Counted from the stretch's first letter, positions 26,400-34,987 are shown. The stretch is 64,000 nucleotides of DNA from Anaerolineales bacterium (GCA_019637755.1 JAHBVC010000001.1:1268480-1332479), one strand, 5' to 3'. The notes: generated from the sequence alone by a model not told the origin. Numbers and translations: made by a program.

Positions 26400-27173
26400 A
26401 TGCTGAGCATCCACGATCTGCATCTGGCGTATGGCCCGCACACTGTCTTGCAGGGGCTCAATCTCTCGTTGGCCCCCGGCGAGATCCTCGGCTTGATCGG
26501 GCCGAATGGCGCCGGCAAGAGCAGCTTGATCCGCGCCCTGAGCGGAGTGCACAAGCCACAGCAAGGAAAGATCCAAATCAACCGGGAAGACCTTGCTGAT
26601 CTGTCCGCCGCCCAACGGGCACGCTGGATCAGTGTGGTGCCGCAATCCACACAATTGCCCCCGGCGTTTACCGTCTACGAATGTGTGGCGCTCGGGCGCA
26701 CCCCGCACCTGAACTGGCTGGGCCAGCTCGGCCGGCGCGATCGCGAGAAAGTGGCCTGGGCGCTGGAGACCACCGAGATGGCTGCGCTGCAAGACCGCCG
26801 CGCCGGTGAACTCTCCGGCGGTGAACAGCAGCGCGTGCTGCTGGCGCGCGCCCTGGCACAGGATTGTCCGATCGTGCTGCTGGATGAGCCCACCGCCCAC
26901 CTGGACTTGCACCATCAAGTGGCCATTCTGAGCGTGGTGCGCCAACTGGCTCAGCAGCGCCAATTGGCGGTGGTGGCCGCGCTGCACGATCTCAACCTGG
27001 CCGCCATGTTCGCCCAGCGGCTGGCCTTGCTGCACCAGGGGCGCCTGCAAGCCATCGGCACCCCGCACGAAGTGCTGACTGAAGCACGCCTGGCCGCAGC
27101 CTACGGCGTGGGCACCCGCATCCTCACCACACCGCAGGATGGGCGGCCCTGGGTGATCCTGCAAGACAGCTAA
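26400..27173 (+). CDS. btuD: Cobalamin ABC transporter ATPase
   Basis: A 257-residue ABC ATPase of the FepC/BtuD class. Walker A is GPNGAGKSS (34-42), the Q-loop is VVPQSTQLP, the signature is LSGGEQQRVLLARAL and Walker B is IVLLDEPTAHLD. The H-loop is in VAALHDLNLAAMFA. It couples ATP hydrolysis to B12 import through BtuC. It follows btuC by 4 nt and ends the operon. A short AT-rich gap follows before the next gene. Confidence 0.93.
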   Translation: MLSIHDLHLAYGPHTVLQGLNLSLAPGEILGLIGPNGAGKSSLIRALSGVHKPQQGKIQINREDLADLSAAQRARWISVVPQSTQLPPAFTVYECVALGRTPHLNWLGQLGRRDREKVAWALETTEMAALQDRRAGELSGGEQQRVLLARALAQDCPIVLLDEPTAHLDLHHQVAILSVVRQLAQQRQLAVVAALHDLNLAAMFAQRLALLHQGRLQAIGTPHEVLTEARLAAAYGVGTRILTTPQDGRPWVILQDS

Positions 27174-27229
27174 TTTCAGCTATAAATTTCACGGCGCGCT
27201 GGGCGGCGCATGCGTACAATGCGCGCATA

Positions 27230-28210
27230 GTGGCCAAACACATTCTCATCGTTGAAGAGCAGGCGCAAACCGCCAACGCACTGCTGGAAGGGCTGAGCAG
27301 CCTGGGCCCGGCGGTACACGCCGAGCAGGTCAGCTCAGCCGCGGCGGCTTTGCAGGTCCTGGCGCAGCGTGCCCCCGACTTGTTGATCGCCGATCTGTTG
27401 CTGCCCGGCATCTCTGGCCTGGAGCTGATGGCGCGCTTTCGCCAGCAGCAGCCCGCGGTGGGCGTGATCCTGCTGAGCCAGGCGCATGACGAAGCGTTGC
27501 GCAGCCAGGCTGCGCGCAGCGGTGCCAATGGCTTTTTCTTCAAGCCCTTTGAGCTGGCCGATGTCCTGGATGCGGTCGAGCGACACCTGGGCCTGGTGAA
27601 AACCAGCCTGCCGGCTGAGCTGGCCGTGATCGCCGAGGCCGCCGCAGACGCCGATACCGCTCACCTGCTCGCCGAGCTACGTCAGACGCTACAAGCCTAT
27701 TGCGTTGCCTTGCTTTCGGCGCGCGGCCAGGTGTTGGCGCGCGCCGGGGTGCTGCCCAACCCGCAACTCGAAGCCGAGTTGTTGCCATATCTGCTGAACG
27801 CCCGGCGCGCCGCCCAGCACATGGCCCGCGTACTGGGAAGCGCCGCGCCAGATGATCTGCTCACCATCCGGGGCGCGCAGGAGCACCTGCACCTGGCCAA
27901 CCTGGCGGATGGACGCGGCCTGTGCATCCTCACCCGTCCACTCAGCGCGGCCCGCACAGCCGCGCTGGCGCAAGCGCTGCAACGCAGCGCGCGGCAACTG
28001 GCCGGCGCCAGCCCACTGCCCACCCCCGCCGGCCCGGCGCACACGGAAACTGACCCCGAACTGGAGCAATTATTGACGCAGGCGGACACCCGCCCGACCC
28101 CGGTGGCCGCCGAACGCTTTTGGCAGCCCACCGAACTCAACGCGCGCCCGTTGGCCGGTGCGCTCAGCTATGCCCAGGCGGCCCAGATCGGCCTGACGCC
28201 ACAGCAATAG
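27230..28210 (+). CDS. Response-regulator receiver protein with a C-terminal domain of unknown type
   Basis: 326 residues starting with GTG 27230-27232, nine bases after TACAAT (27215-27220), so the mRNA may be leaderless. Residues 1-118 are a receiver domain: acidic pair E9/E10, phospho-acceptor D55 in LLIADLLLPG, S83 and K105 in FFFKPF. Residues 140-265 (LRQTLQAYCVALLSARGQVLARAG, then LHLANLADGRGLCILTRP) have an alternating strand-helix pattern like roadblock/LC7 or GAF domains. A proline-rich tail follows. No histidine kinase or DNA-binding domain is present. It probably signals by protein contact. Confidence 0.72.
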   Translation: MAKHILIVEEQAQTANALLEGLSSLGPAVHAEQVSSAAAALQVLAQRAPDLLIADLLLPGISGLELMARFRQQQPAVGVILLSQAHDEALRSQAARSGANGFFFKPFELADVLDAVERHLGLVKTSLPAELAVIAEAAADADTAHLLAELRQTLQAYCVALLSARGQVLARAGVLPNPQLEAELLPYLLNARRAAQHMARVLGSAAPDDLLTIRGAQEHLHLANLADGRGLCILTRPLSAARTAALAQALQRSARQLAGASPLPTPAGPAHTETDPELEQLLTQADTRPTPVAAERFWQPTELNARPLAGALSYAQAAQIGLTPQQ

Positions 28211-28221
28211 CGCTGTGGGCA

Positions 28222-28230
28222 TGTTACAAT
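28222..28230 (+). promoter_or_regulatory. Extended -10 element upstream of tRNA-Gln
   Basis: TGT-TACAAT is an extended -10 (TGn-TACAAT), 25 nt before the tRNA. No convincing -35 is visible at 17 bp. It may drive the tRNA and possibly glmU behind it. Confidence 0.45.
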
Positions 28231-28255
28231 TTTGCGCCTTCGGCTAGCCGAACGC

Positions 28256-28326
28256 TGGGGCGTGGTGCAATGGCAGCACACCGGACTTTGAATCCGTGGA
28301 TCCTGGTTCGAGTCCAGGCGCCCCGA
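28256..28326 (+). tRNA. tRNA-Gln (anticodon UUG)
   Basis: A 71-nt cloverleaf. The acceptor arm TGGGGCG (28256-28262) pairs with CGCCCCG (28319-28325), leaving a U1-G72 wobble end pair, and the discriminator is A. The anticodon arm CCGGA-CTTTGAA-TCCGT gives anticodon TTG. The T arm is CCTGG-TTCGAGT-CCAGG. CCA is not encoded. Confidence 0.95.
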
Positions 28327-28418
28327 CTTGCCGTTTCAAACATGCAAGCCTCAGAAGACCCTCTCCCTGATTCTTCATTTCACTATGTAGCCTCTCACCC
28401 TGCCAAGGAGTGGGCGGA

Positions 28419-29771
28419 ATGAGCATACGCATCATCATCCTGGCGGCTGGCAAGGGCACGCGCATGCGCTCGCGCAGGGCCAAGATTCTGCACCCCATCG
28501 GCGGCCGCCCGATGGTGCAGTACGCCCTGGATGCAGCACGCCAAGCCAGCGCGCAGCCCCCGGTACTGGTCATCGGCCATCAGGCGGATCACATTCGCCA
28601 GGCGGTCGGCGCCCAGGCCGAATACGTTGAGCAGCTCGAGCAGAAGGGCACCGGCCACGCCGTACTGCAGGCCAAAGAGCTGCTGGACGGGCAAGCTGAG
28701 CACATTCTGGTTACCAACGCGGATCTACCGCTGCTGCGCGGCGAAACTCTGGCCGCGTTAGCCGCTGCGCATACCCAGGGCCACGCCACCATCACATTGC
28801 TCACCCTGAAGCAGCGCCCGGCGCGTGGCTTTGGGCGCATCCAGCGCCAGGCTGGCCAGCCCGTAGCGATCATCGAAGAGGCCGAGGCTACGCCAGAGCA
28901 GTTACAGATCGAAGAGCTCAACGTGGGCACCTATTGCTTCGAGGCCCATTGGCTATGGGCCGCCTTGCCCCAATTGGCGCCTTCGGCCCAAAAGGGCGAG
29001 TATTACCTCACCGATCTATTGGCCCTGGCCGTAGCGCAGGGCAAGCACATCCACACCCTGGAGCTGCAAGACCCCAGCGAAGCCATCGGCATCAATACGC
29101 GCGAGCACCTGGCCGAAGCCGAGCTGGCACTGCGTCAGCGCATTAACCGGCAATGGATGCTGGCCGGCGTCACCATTCAAGACCCATTGAGCACCTATAT
29201 CGAGCCGGGCGTCACCATCGGGCAAGATACCACCGTGCTGCCGAATACGATGCTGCTGGGGGATACCCAGATCGGCGAAGAGTGCTTTATCGGCCCCAAC
29301 ACCTCCATTCGTGACAGCCGGGTGGGCAACCTGTGCACGATCCAGGCTGCGGTGGTGGAGCACGCCATCATCGAAAACCAGGTGGATATCGGGCCCTTCG
29401 CTCACCTGCGCAAAGGTGCCCACTTGGAAGACCATGTACATATGGGCAATTTTGGTGAGATCAAAAATTCGCGCCTGGCGCCCGGGGTCAAGATGGGGCA
29501 CTTCTCCTACATTGGGGATGCCACCATCGGCCGCAATGTCAATATCGGCGCGGGCACGATCACGGCCAACTATGACGGCCAAAACAAAAATCCTACGGTG
29601 ATCGAAGAAGATGTCTTTATCGGCAGCGACACCATGTTGGTGGCGCCGCTACACATCGGCAAAGGTGCCCGCACGGGGGCCGGCGCCGTGGTCACCAAGG
29701 ACGTAGCGCCAAATACGGTGGTGGTGGGCATTCCGGCCCGCGCCATTCGCAAACGGGAAGGTTCTGATTAG
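28419..29771 (+). CDS. glmU: Bifunctional UDP-GlcNAc pyrophosphorylase / GlcN-1-P acetyltransferase
   Basis: 450 residues from the ATG at 28419, eight bases after AAGGAG. The N-terminal uridylyltransferase domain has LAAGKGTRMRSRRAKILH (residues 8-25), with Ala replacing the usual Pro before the Lys. It continues with GTGHAVLQA and NADLPLL. The C-terminal half is a left-handed beta-helix with hexapeptide repeats and AGTITANYDGQNKNPT, the acetyl-CoA region, near the end. It makes UDP-GlcNAc for the cell wall and for the glycan genes in this window. The length matches the usual 450-460. Confidence 0.96.
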   Translation: MSIRIIILAAGKGTRMRSRRAKILHPIGGRPMVQYALDAARQASAQPPVLVIGHQADHIRQAVGAQAEYVEQLEQKGTGHAVLQAKELLDGQAEHILVTNADLPLLRGETLAALAAAHTQGHATITLLTLKQRPARGFGRIQRQAGQPVAIIEEAEATPEQLQIEELNVGTYCFEAHWLWAALPQLAPSAQKGEYYLTDLLALAVAQGKHIHTLELQDPSEAIGINTREHLAEAELALRQRINRQWMLAGVTIQDPLSTYIEPGVTIGQDTTVLPNTMLLGDTQIGEECFIGPNTSIRDSRVGNLCTIQAAVVEHAIIENQVDIGPFAHLRKGAHLEDHVHMGNFGEIKNSRLAPGVKMGHFSYIGDATIGRNVNIGAGTITANYDGQNKNPTVIEEDVFIGSDTMLVAPLHIGKGARTGAGAVVTKDVAPNTVVVGIPARAIRKREGSD

Positions 29772-31035
29772 TCCGCTCATCGCTTTACTTATCGTATTAC
29801 TCGCTTTGGATTTAGTGGTCACCGCCACCCGCGCCAGCCTCATCACGGTTCGCCAAACTCGCCTGGTCTCATTGGAAGACGAGCTGGGCGCCAAGGCTGC
29901 CCGCACCCTGGAACTCCTCAAGCATCGCCAAAACCTGCGCGATGCGTTGCAACTCACCCTGGCCTTGCTGCGTTTTTTGCTGGCGGGCATCGTGCTGGAT
30001 TTCCTCATCCCCACCTCGCAAGGCAGCGCCTCGGCAATTAACCTTGGCGGCCTGGTGGCGGTGGGCTTTGCCATCTGGCTGGCAGAATTCTTCGTCGAGC
30101 GCCATGTGCTCAAGGATCCCGAGCGCTGGGCGCTGCGCCTTAGCGGGGTGGCGCGCGTAGTCAACACGCTGATGTACCCAATCCTCTTTGTGCTCACCCG
30201 CCTCAGCGCCCAGGAACCGAACGCCGCTCAAATGGAAACCATCACCGAGGATGAGTTGAAATCCTTCGTGGATGCCAGCGAACAGCAGGGCGTGCTGGAG
30301 CAAGACGAGCACGAGATGATCATGTCGATCGTGGAGCTGGGCGATACGCTGGTACGCGAAGTGATGGTGCCGCGTATTGACGTGTTTGCGCTCGATGTAG
30401 ACACGCCACTGGAGGAGGCGCGCAACGCCATTGTGGAATCTGGCTATTCGCGTATTCCGGTCTACGAAGATACCGTGGATAACATCCTCGGCCTGCTCTA
30501 TATCAAAGACATCCTCAAAGTCTGGGGCGCCAACCCGCCGGCGCCCTCTTTGCGCCAACTGCTGCGCCAGCCCTACATGGTGCCGGAATCGAAGAAGTTG
30601 AATGAGCTGCTCGCCGAAATGCAGGGCACGCGTATTCACATGGCCATTGTTGTCGATGAGTATGGGGGCGTGGCGGGCCTGGTGACGCTTGAAGATATTG
30701 TGGAAGAGATCGTGGGCGAGATCCAGGACGAGACCGACCTGGGCGAAGAGCAACCCTTCCAAAAGATCTCGGAGGATGAATATCTTTTCCCCGGGCGCAT
30801 TTCGCTGGCCGAGTTCAACGAGATCATGGATGCCGATCTGAGCACAGAAAACGCTGACACGTTAGGCGGCTTTTTGTTCAGTGAGCTCGGCCGCTTGCCG
30901 CGCGCCGGTGAGCAAGTCAAGCAAGATGGCATCTTATTCACAGTAGAATTAATCAACAGCCGCCGTATTCGCCGCGTGCGTGCCGTGCGCACTACGCGCA
31001 CCGTTGCGGAAGAGGAACAAGATGCCCAAGCATGA
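29767..31035 (+). CDS. corC: CorC/HlyC-type membrane protein (DUF21 plus CBS pair)
   Basis: A 422-residue reading frame if translation begins at ATT 29767-29769, inside the glmU stop region (GATTAG). A strong GGGAAGG (29755-29761) precedes it by 5 nt. The first ATG-like alternative, TTG at 29806, would delete most of the first membrane segment (SPLIALLIVLLALDLVVTA), so the upstream start is preferred; CTG at 29764 is also possible. Three N-terminal membrane segments are followed by the linker EQDEHEMIMSIVELGDTLVREVMVPR. Two CBS motifs (SGYSRIPVYEDTVDNILGLLYIKD; MAIVVDEYGGVAGLVTLEDI) and a CorC_HlyC domain complete it. Linked to Mg/Co ion efflux in relatives. Confidence 0.85.
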   Translation: MSPLIALLIVLLALDLVVTATRASLITVRQTRLVSLEDELGAKAARTLELLKHRQNLRDALQLTLALLRFLLAGIVLDFLIPTSQGSASAINLGGLVAVGFAIWLAEFFVERHVLKDPERWALRLSGVARVVNTLMYPILFVLTRLSAQEPNAAQMETITEDELKSFVDASEQQGVLEQDEHEMIMSIVELGDTLVREVMVPRIDVFALDVDTPLEEARNAIVESGYSRIPVYEDTVDNILGLLYIKDILKVWGANPPAPSLRQLLRQPYMVPESKKLNELLAEMQGTRIHMAIVVDEYGGVAGLVTLEDIVEEIVGEIQDETDLGEEQPFQKISEDEYLFPGRISLAEFNEIMDADLSTENADTLGGFLFSELGRLPRAGEQVKQDGILFTVELINSRRIRRVRAVRTTRTVAEEEQDAQA

Positions 31036-31420
31036 GTTAGTTCAAGCGGCCCAACAAGCCCAGCAGGCGGCCTATGCCCCCTACTCGCAGTATCGCGTGG
31101 GGGCGGCCTTGCGCACCAAAGCCGGCAAGGTATATCTGGGCGCCAATATCGAAAATGCGGCCTACCCCGATAGCATCTGTGCCGAACGCGTCGCCATCTT
31201 CACGGCCATCATGCAGGGTGAGCGCGAATTTGATGCGATCGCCGTGGTGACCCGTGATGGTGGCTCGCCCTGCGGTTCGTGCCGACAGGTACTGGCGGAG
31301 TTCGCCTTGCACGCTGAGGTGATCCTGGCCACCGAGGCCGGGGCGATCGTGCACGAATCCAGTGTAGACAAATTACTGCCGGGGGCCTTTCTTCCCAGCA
31401 ATCTCGATGTAAAGCCGTAA
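31022..31420 (+). CDS. cdd: Cytidine deaminase
   Basis: 132 residues from the ATG at 31022, seven bases after GAGG and overlapping the corC stop by 14 nt. This is the small homotetrameric form. Substrate loop YRVGAALRTKAGKVYLGANIEN is followed by SICAERVA, with a zinc Cys and the proton-shuttling Glu, and by PCGSCRQVL with the other two zinc Cys. It deaminates cytidine and deoxycytidine to uridine forms for pyrimidine salvage. The corC-cdd order is common near essential-gene clusters. Confidence 0.95.
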   Translation: MPKHELVQAAQQAQQAAYAPYSQYRVGAALRTKAGKVYLGANIENAAYPDSICAERVAIFTAIMQGEREFDAIAVVTRDGGSPCGSCRQVLAEFALHAEVILATEAGAIVHESSVDKLLPGAFLPSNLDVKP

Positions 31421-31427
31421 CGTTTGC

Positions 31428-32150
31428 ATGCGCATCCTGGTGCTTAGTGACATCCATGCCAACCTTACCGCGCTGCAGGCCGTGTTGGCCCACGCCGGGG
31501 CAGTGGATGCGGTGTGGTGCCTGGGCGACGTAGTTGGCTACGGGCCAGATCCGAACGAGTGTATTGATTGCCTGGCAGCGCTGCCCAACCTGGTGTGCTT
31601 GCAAGGCAACCACGATGCCGCCGCCATCGGCCAGTTGCCGCTGGGCAGCTTCAATGCGGAGGCGCGCACCTCAATGGAATGGCTGCGCGAAAACCTGGCC
31701 GCCGATTCGCTGGCGTTTTTAACCGGCCTAGAACCCCTGCGATTGGAGCACGGCACCACCCTGGCGCACGCCAGCCCGCGCCAGCCGGTCTTGGAATATC
31801 TATTGGATAGTTACTCCGCCCTAGAGAACTTCGATTTCTTTGATACGCCGTTCTGCTTTGTGGGCCATACGCATGTGCCAGTTTTGTTTACCAAGCACGG
31901 CGTGGGCGTCAACTTGCAGGTGCCCGAGAATGATGCCGAGTTCGTGCTGCAAGAACGCTGCATTGCCAACCCGGGCTCAGTAGGCCAACCGCGCGATCGC
32001 GATCCGCGCGCCGCCTATGCCTTGTTCGACCCCGAGACAGCGGTATGGCAGCACCTGCGCGTGCCCTACGCCATCGCCGAGGTGCAAGCGCGCATGCAGG
32101 CGGCTGGCCTGCCCGAACGCCACGTCAGCCGCCTAGAGGGTGGCTGGTAA
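31428..32150 (+). CDS. Calcineurin-like metallophosphoesterase
   Basis: 240 residues. All metal-binding motifs are present: SDIHANLTAL (D8, H10), LGDVVGYGPDP, QGNHDAAA, ASPRQPVLEYL and FVGHTHVP. The GYGPDP and NPGSVGQPRDRDPRAAYAL blocks place it with the YfcE/diadenosine-tetraphosphatase-like group of small two-metal phosphoesterases. The substrate (cyclic nucleotide, phosphodiester or phosphoprotein) cannot be told. It starts 7 nt after cdd, so it is co-transcribed. Confidence 0.9.
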   Translation: MRILVLSDIHANLTALQAVLAHAGAVDAVWCLGDVVGYGPDPNECIDCLAALPNLVCLQGNHDAAAIGQLPLGSFNAEARTSMEWLRENLAADSLAFLTGLEPLRLEHGTTLAHASPRQPVLEYLLDSYSALENFDFFDTPFCFVGHTHVPVLFTKHGVGVNLQVPENDAEFVLQERCIANPGSVGQPRDRDPRAAYALFDPETAVWQHLRVPYAIAEVQARMQAAGLPERHVSRLEGGW

Positions 32151-32209
32151 GTAGTGGAACTTTTGCCCGGCCGCTTGCGTTATATGGGTGAACCTTCAAG
32201 GAGAAGATC

Positions 32210-33148
32210 ATGAAACTACGCACCCCTCTTTTGGCTTCCCTGTTGTTTGCCTTGCTGTTCAGCGCCTGCAGCAGCGCGGCGGCCGCCCCCAGTGATTACG
32301 ATCGCGGCTACAGCGAGGCGCCAATGGCCGTGGCGCAGAACCAATCCTTCGAAATGTCTGCCGATTCGGCGGCTTCGGGGGGTGCTATGGCGCCGCAAAA
32401 CACCAGCGCCGAGCGCCTGGTGATCCAAAACGCCAGCATCGCCATTGTGGTCGATCAGCCCGAAGCGAGCATGGAGGCCATTTCGCAAATGGCGGAGCGC
32501 TTCGGCGGCTTCGTGGTTGACTCGTACCTGTACCAACAATCGCTCAGCAGCGGCCTGCAAGTGCCTTACGGCAGCATCACCGTTCGCGTGCCAGCTGAGC
32601 GCTTGCAGGAAGCGCTGGGATTGATCGAAGACGGCGCCAAGACCGTGCAGAGCAAGAACCTCTCCGGCCAGGATGTAACTGCCGAATACACGGATTTGCA
32701 ATCGCGCCTGCGCAACCTGCAGGATGCTGAAGTTTTGCTGCGCCAGATCATGCAAGATGCAGTGGATTCAGAAGACATCCTCACCGCCTTCAACCAGTTA
32801 AACAACATCACCGAGCAAATCGAAGTGCTCAAGGGCCAGATCAAGTACTACGAAGAAGCTGCCGCCCTCTCGGCGATCAGTGTGGAATTGACTGCCAGCC
32901 AGGCCGTGCAGCCGATCACCATTGCCGGCTGGGAGCCGGTGGGAGTGGCCAAGGATGCGATCCAGGCGCTGATCAGCGCCATGCAAGGCATAGTGAATGC
33001 GGTGATCTGGTTGGTGCTGTATGCCCTGCCGATCCTGTTGGTGCTCGGCTTGCCGCTCTACTTCCTGGTGCGCTGGCTGCGCCGCCGCCGTGCCGCAGCC
33101 AAGCCCGCCGCTCGCAAAACCGCGCCGCGGGGTAAACGCACCCGCTAA
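32210..33148 (+). CDS. DUF4349 membrane-anchored lipoprotein
   Basis: 312 residues after AAGGAGAAG. The lipoprotein signal ends in LFSAC (Cys20), followed by a serine-, alanine- and methionine-rich linker. Residues 65-230 are the DUF4349 domain: RLVIQNASIAIVVDQPEAS, FVVDSYLY and SITVRVPAERLQEAL, with the heptad-rich coiled coil DLQSRLRNLQDAEVLLRQIM. One membrane segment lies near 262-290, ending in an Arg/Lys-rich tail. It would be anchored at both ends outside the cytoplasm. Function in the family is not established. It ends at the bidirectional terminator. Confidence 0.88.
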   Translation: MKLRTPLLASLLFALLFSACSSAAAAPSDYDRGYSEAPMAVAQNQSFEMSADSAASGGAMAPQNTSAERLVIQNASIAIVVDQPEASMEAISQMAERFGGFVVDSYLYQQSLSSGLQVPYGSITVRVPAERLQEALGLIEDGAKTVQSKNLSGQDVTAEYTDLQSRLRNLQDAEVLLRQIMQDAVDSEDILTAFNQLNNITEQIEVLKGQIKYYEEAAALSAISVELTASQAVQPITIAGWEPVGVAKDAIQALISAMQGIVNAVIWLVLYALPILLVLGLPLYFLVRWLRRRRAAAKPAARKTAPRGKRTR

Positions 33149-33163
33149 CAATAAAGGATAAAT

Positions 33164-33192
33164 AAAAAAGCCCGGCATAGCCGGGCTTTTTT
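33164..33192. terminator. Bidirectional intrinsic terminator
   Basis: A6-GCCCGGC (33170-33176), loop ATA, GCCGGGC-T6 (33180-33192). It separates the convergent DUF4349 gene and the CitE-like gene, and its T-run overlaps the latter's stop codon (33191-33193). Confidence 0.93.
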
Positions 33193-34051
33193 ATTCGCCG
33201 GCACGCGCCAGCACACGCTGCGCCGCTTTCACCAGAGGCATATCGATCATCTTGCCGTCCAGCGCAAAGGCTCCGCGGCCGGCAGCGGCGTGCTCGCTGT
33301 AGCCGGCCACCACGCGCCGCGCCCAGCTGATCGCTTCGTCGCTCGGCGTGAACGCCGCTTGCACCGGGGCAATCTGCGCCGGGTGCACGATCTGCATGCC
33401 GCTGTAGCCCAGTTGCGCACCCTGGGTCGCCAACCGGGTCAAGCCGGCACTGTCCTTGAAATCCACATGGAGCATATCGATGGCCTGCAACCCGTGAGCG
33501 GCGGCATAGGTCACCACCGCGCTGCGTGCGTAAAAGACTTCATCTGCGCCGGGAGTGCGAATAGCACCGACATCGCTGGCGAAATCTTCGGAACCGAAAA
33601 CAAGCGCCACCAAGTGTGCTTCAGCACTGGCAATCGCTTGCAAATTCACTACGCCACGCGCACTTTCGATCTGAGCAAACAGGCTAAGTGTGTTGGGCGC
33701 CAACCCGCGCTGCGCTTCGGCTTGTGCCAACACCGCACCCAGCGCGCCCAGATCGGCGGCCGCGGCGGCTTTGGGCAACACCACGCCCTCCAGCTGTGGG
33801 TGCTGCACCAGCGCCAGGTCCTCGGCATGTTCGCGGCTATCGGCAGCATTGACGCGTAGCAAGCGTTCACTGGTACCAAAATCCAGCTCGCTGAGCGCTT
33901 TGGCTATCAGGCGGCGCGCCTCGGCTTTGCTGCTGGGCGCCACGCCATCTTCCAGGTCCAAACATACGCAATCGGCGCCCAGGCCAGCGGCCTTCACCAT
34001 CTTGGGCCAATCGCTGCCCGGAACGTATAGCAGGGTGCGGCGCGGGCGCAT
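33191..34051 (-). CDS. CitE-like CoA-ester lyase (HpcH/HpaI family)
   Basis: A 286-residue TIM-barrel lyase. TLLYVPGSDWPKMVKAAGLGADCVCLDLEDGV is the opening block with the CoA/phosphate region. Metal-binding acids are in LFAQIESARGVVN and VFGSEDFASDVGAIRT. The lid helix includes YSGMQIVHPAQIAPVQAAF. Relatives cleave citramalyl-, malyl- or beta-methylmalyl-CoA to acetyl-CoA or propionyl-CoA plus a 2-oxo acid. Together with the MaoC-type hydratase that overlaps it by one base, a hydratase-lyase pair acting on mesaconyl/citramalyl-type CoA esters is plausible. The substrate is inferred from neighbours only. Confidence 0.88.
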   Translation of the reverse strand: MRPRRTLLYVPGSDWPKMVKAAGLGADCVCLDLEDGVAPSSKAEARRLIAKALSELDFGTSERLLRVNAADSREHAEDLALVQHPQLEGVVLPKAAAAADLGALGAVLAQAEAQRGLAPNTLSLFAQIESARGVVNLQAIASAEAHLVALVFGSEDFASDVGAIRTPGADEVFYARSAVVTYAAAHGLQAIDMLHVDFKDSAGLTRLATQGAQLGYSGMQIVHPAQIAPVQAAFTPSDEAISWARRVVAGYSEHAAAGRGAFALDGKMIDMPLVKAAQRVLARAGE

Positions 34052-34506
34052 CAGGCGGCCTCACGCTTTAGGAACATGACTGTGCGCTCAATCTCCACGG
34101 CCACCTCGCCAGTCTGCTTATAGGCCACATGGCGCAGGCGCACCAGGCCGCGGTCGGGCTTGCTGGTAGAGGGGCGCATCTCGAGCACTTCACTCTCCAC
34201 TCGCAAGGTGTCACCGGCAAAGACCGGGGTTGGATGATTAACCCTTTCGTAGCCCAGGTTGGCAACGATCGTGCCTGCCGTCAGCTCTGAGACGGTGATG
34301 CCCACCGTGAGGCCAAAGGTAAAAATGCCGTTGACAATGCGGCGGCCAAAAGCAGTTTGCTTGGCAAATTCCTCATCCATGTGCAGGGGCTGCGTATTCA
34401 TCGTCAGCCCGCTGAAGAGCACATTATCGGCCTCGGTCACCGTGCGCGTGGCCGCGTGCACAAAGCGCTGGCCAACTTGCAGGTCTTCAAAGTATTTACC
34501 CGCCAT
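34051..34506 (-). CDS. MaoC-family hot-dog-fold acyl-CoA hydratase
   Basis: 151 residues of a single hot-dog domain. YFEDLQVGQRFVHAATRTVTEADNVLFSGLTMNTQPLHMDEEFA holds the D-x-H-type catalytic region, and FGRRIVNGIFTFGL is the hot-dog helix. It resembles beta-methylmalyl-CoA/mesaconyl-CoA hydratases and other (R)-specific enoyl-CoA hydratases. It overlaps the BCCP gene upstream by 11 nt and the lyase downstream by 1 nt. It likely hydrates an unsaturated product of the carboxylase pathway before cleavage by the lyase. Confidence 0.88.
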   Translation of the reverse strand: MAGKYFEDLQVGQRFVHAATRTVTEADNVLFSGLTMNTQPLHMDEEFAKQTAFGRRIVNGIFTFGLTVGITVSELTAGTIVANLGYERVNHPTPVFAGDTLRVESEVLEMRPSTSKPDRGLVRLRHVAYKQTGEVAVEIERTVMFLKREAA

Positions 34507-34987
34507 CTTCAGGCTCCAATTCCACTAGGATTTGCTCTTTATCCACGTTCTGGCCCTCAGAAACCGCAATCTGCGCCACTTTTGCAGCCTGGTTGGCCAC
34601 AATACGCACTTCCATCTTCATCGCTTCCAGTAACACCAGCACGGCGCCGGCGGCAACCATCTCGCCGGGCTGCACCAGCACTTTGCGCACCTGGCCCGGC
34701 ATCGGCGCGCGCAGGCTGCGTTCGGCGCCCCCAGTAGGCCCGGCACTGTGCTGGCCGGGGCTGCGGCGCAGCAGGTAGGTGTGGCCAAGCAGGTGCAGCC
34801 AAATAGCGCGGCCATCGCGGGCCCAGCGCACCGGCACAGACTGCCCGCCCACCTGCAGCCACAACGGCTGCGCATGGCCAGGCTCGGCGCGCAGCAACTC
34901 CCCGTTGATCGTCATTTCCAGTGTAGTAGCCAGGCTCAGTACTTCAACGGTTTGCACCTGGCCACGATAGTCAAACGAAAACTTCAT
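34496..34987 (-). CDS. Biotin carboxyl carrier protein, C-terminal part of a split acyl-CoA carboxylase alpha subunit
   Basis: 163 residues. The C-terminal 75 residues form a biotinyl domain: LRAPMPGQVRKVLVQPGEMV and the biotin lysine K124 in LLEAMKMEV. Residues 1-75 are a beta-rich stretch (YRGQVQTVEVLSL, then WLQVGGQSVPVRW) like the BT domain that, in methylcrotonyl- and propionyl-CoA carboxylase alpha subunits, links carboxylase and carrier. Added to the adjacent biotin carboxylase (499 aa) it gives 662 residues, the size of a one-piece MccA. The ATG overlaps the upstream stop by 4 nt. Confidence 0.88.
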   Translation of the reverse strand: MKFSFDYRGQVQTVEVLSLATTLEMTINGELLRAEPGHAQPLWLQVGGQSVPVRWARDGRAIWLHLLGHTYLLRRSPGQHSAGPTGGAERSLRAPMPGQVRKVLVQPGEMVAAGAVLVLLEAMKMEVRIVANQAAKVAQIAVSEGQNVDKEQILVELEPEDGG

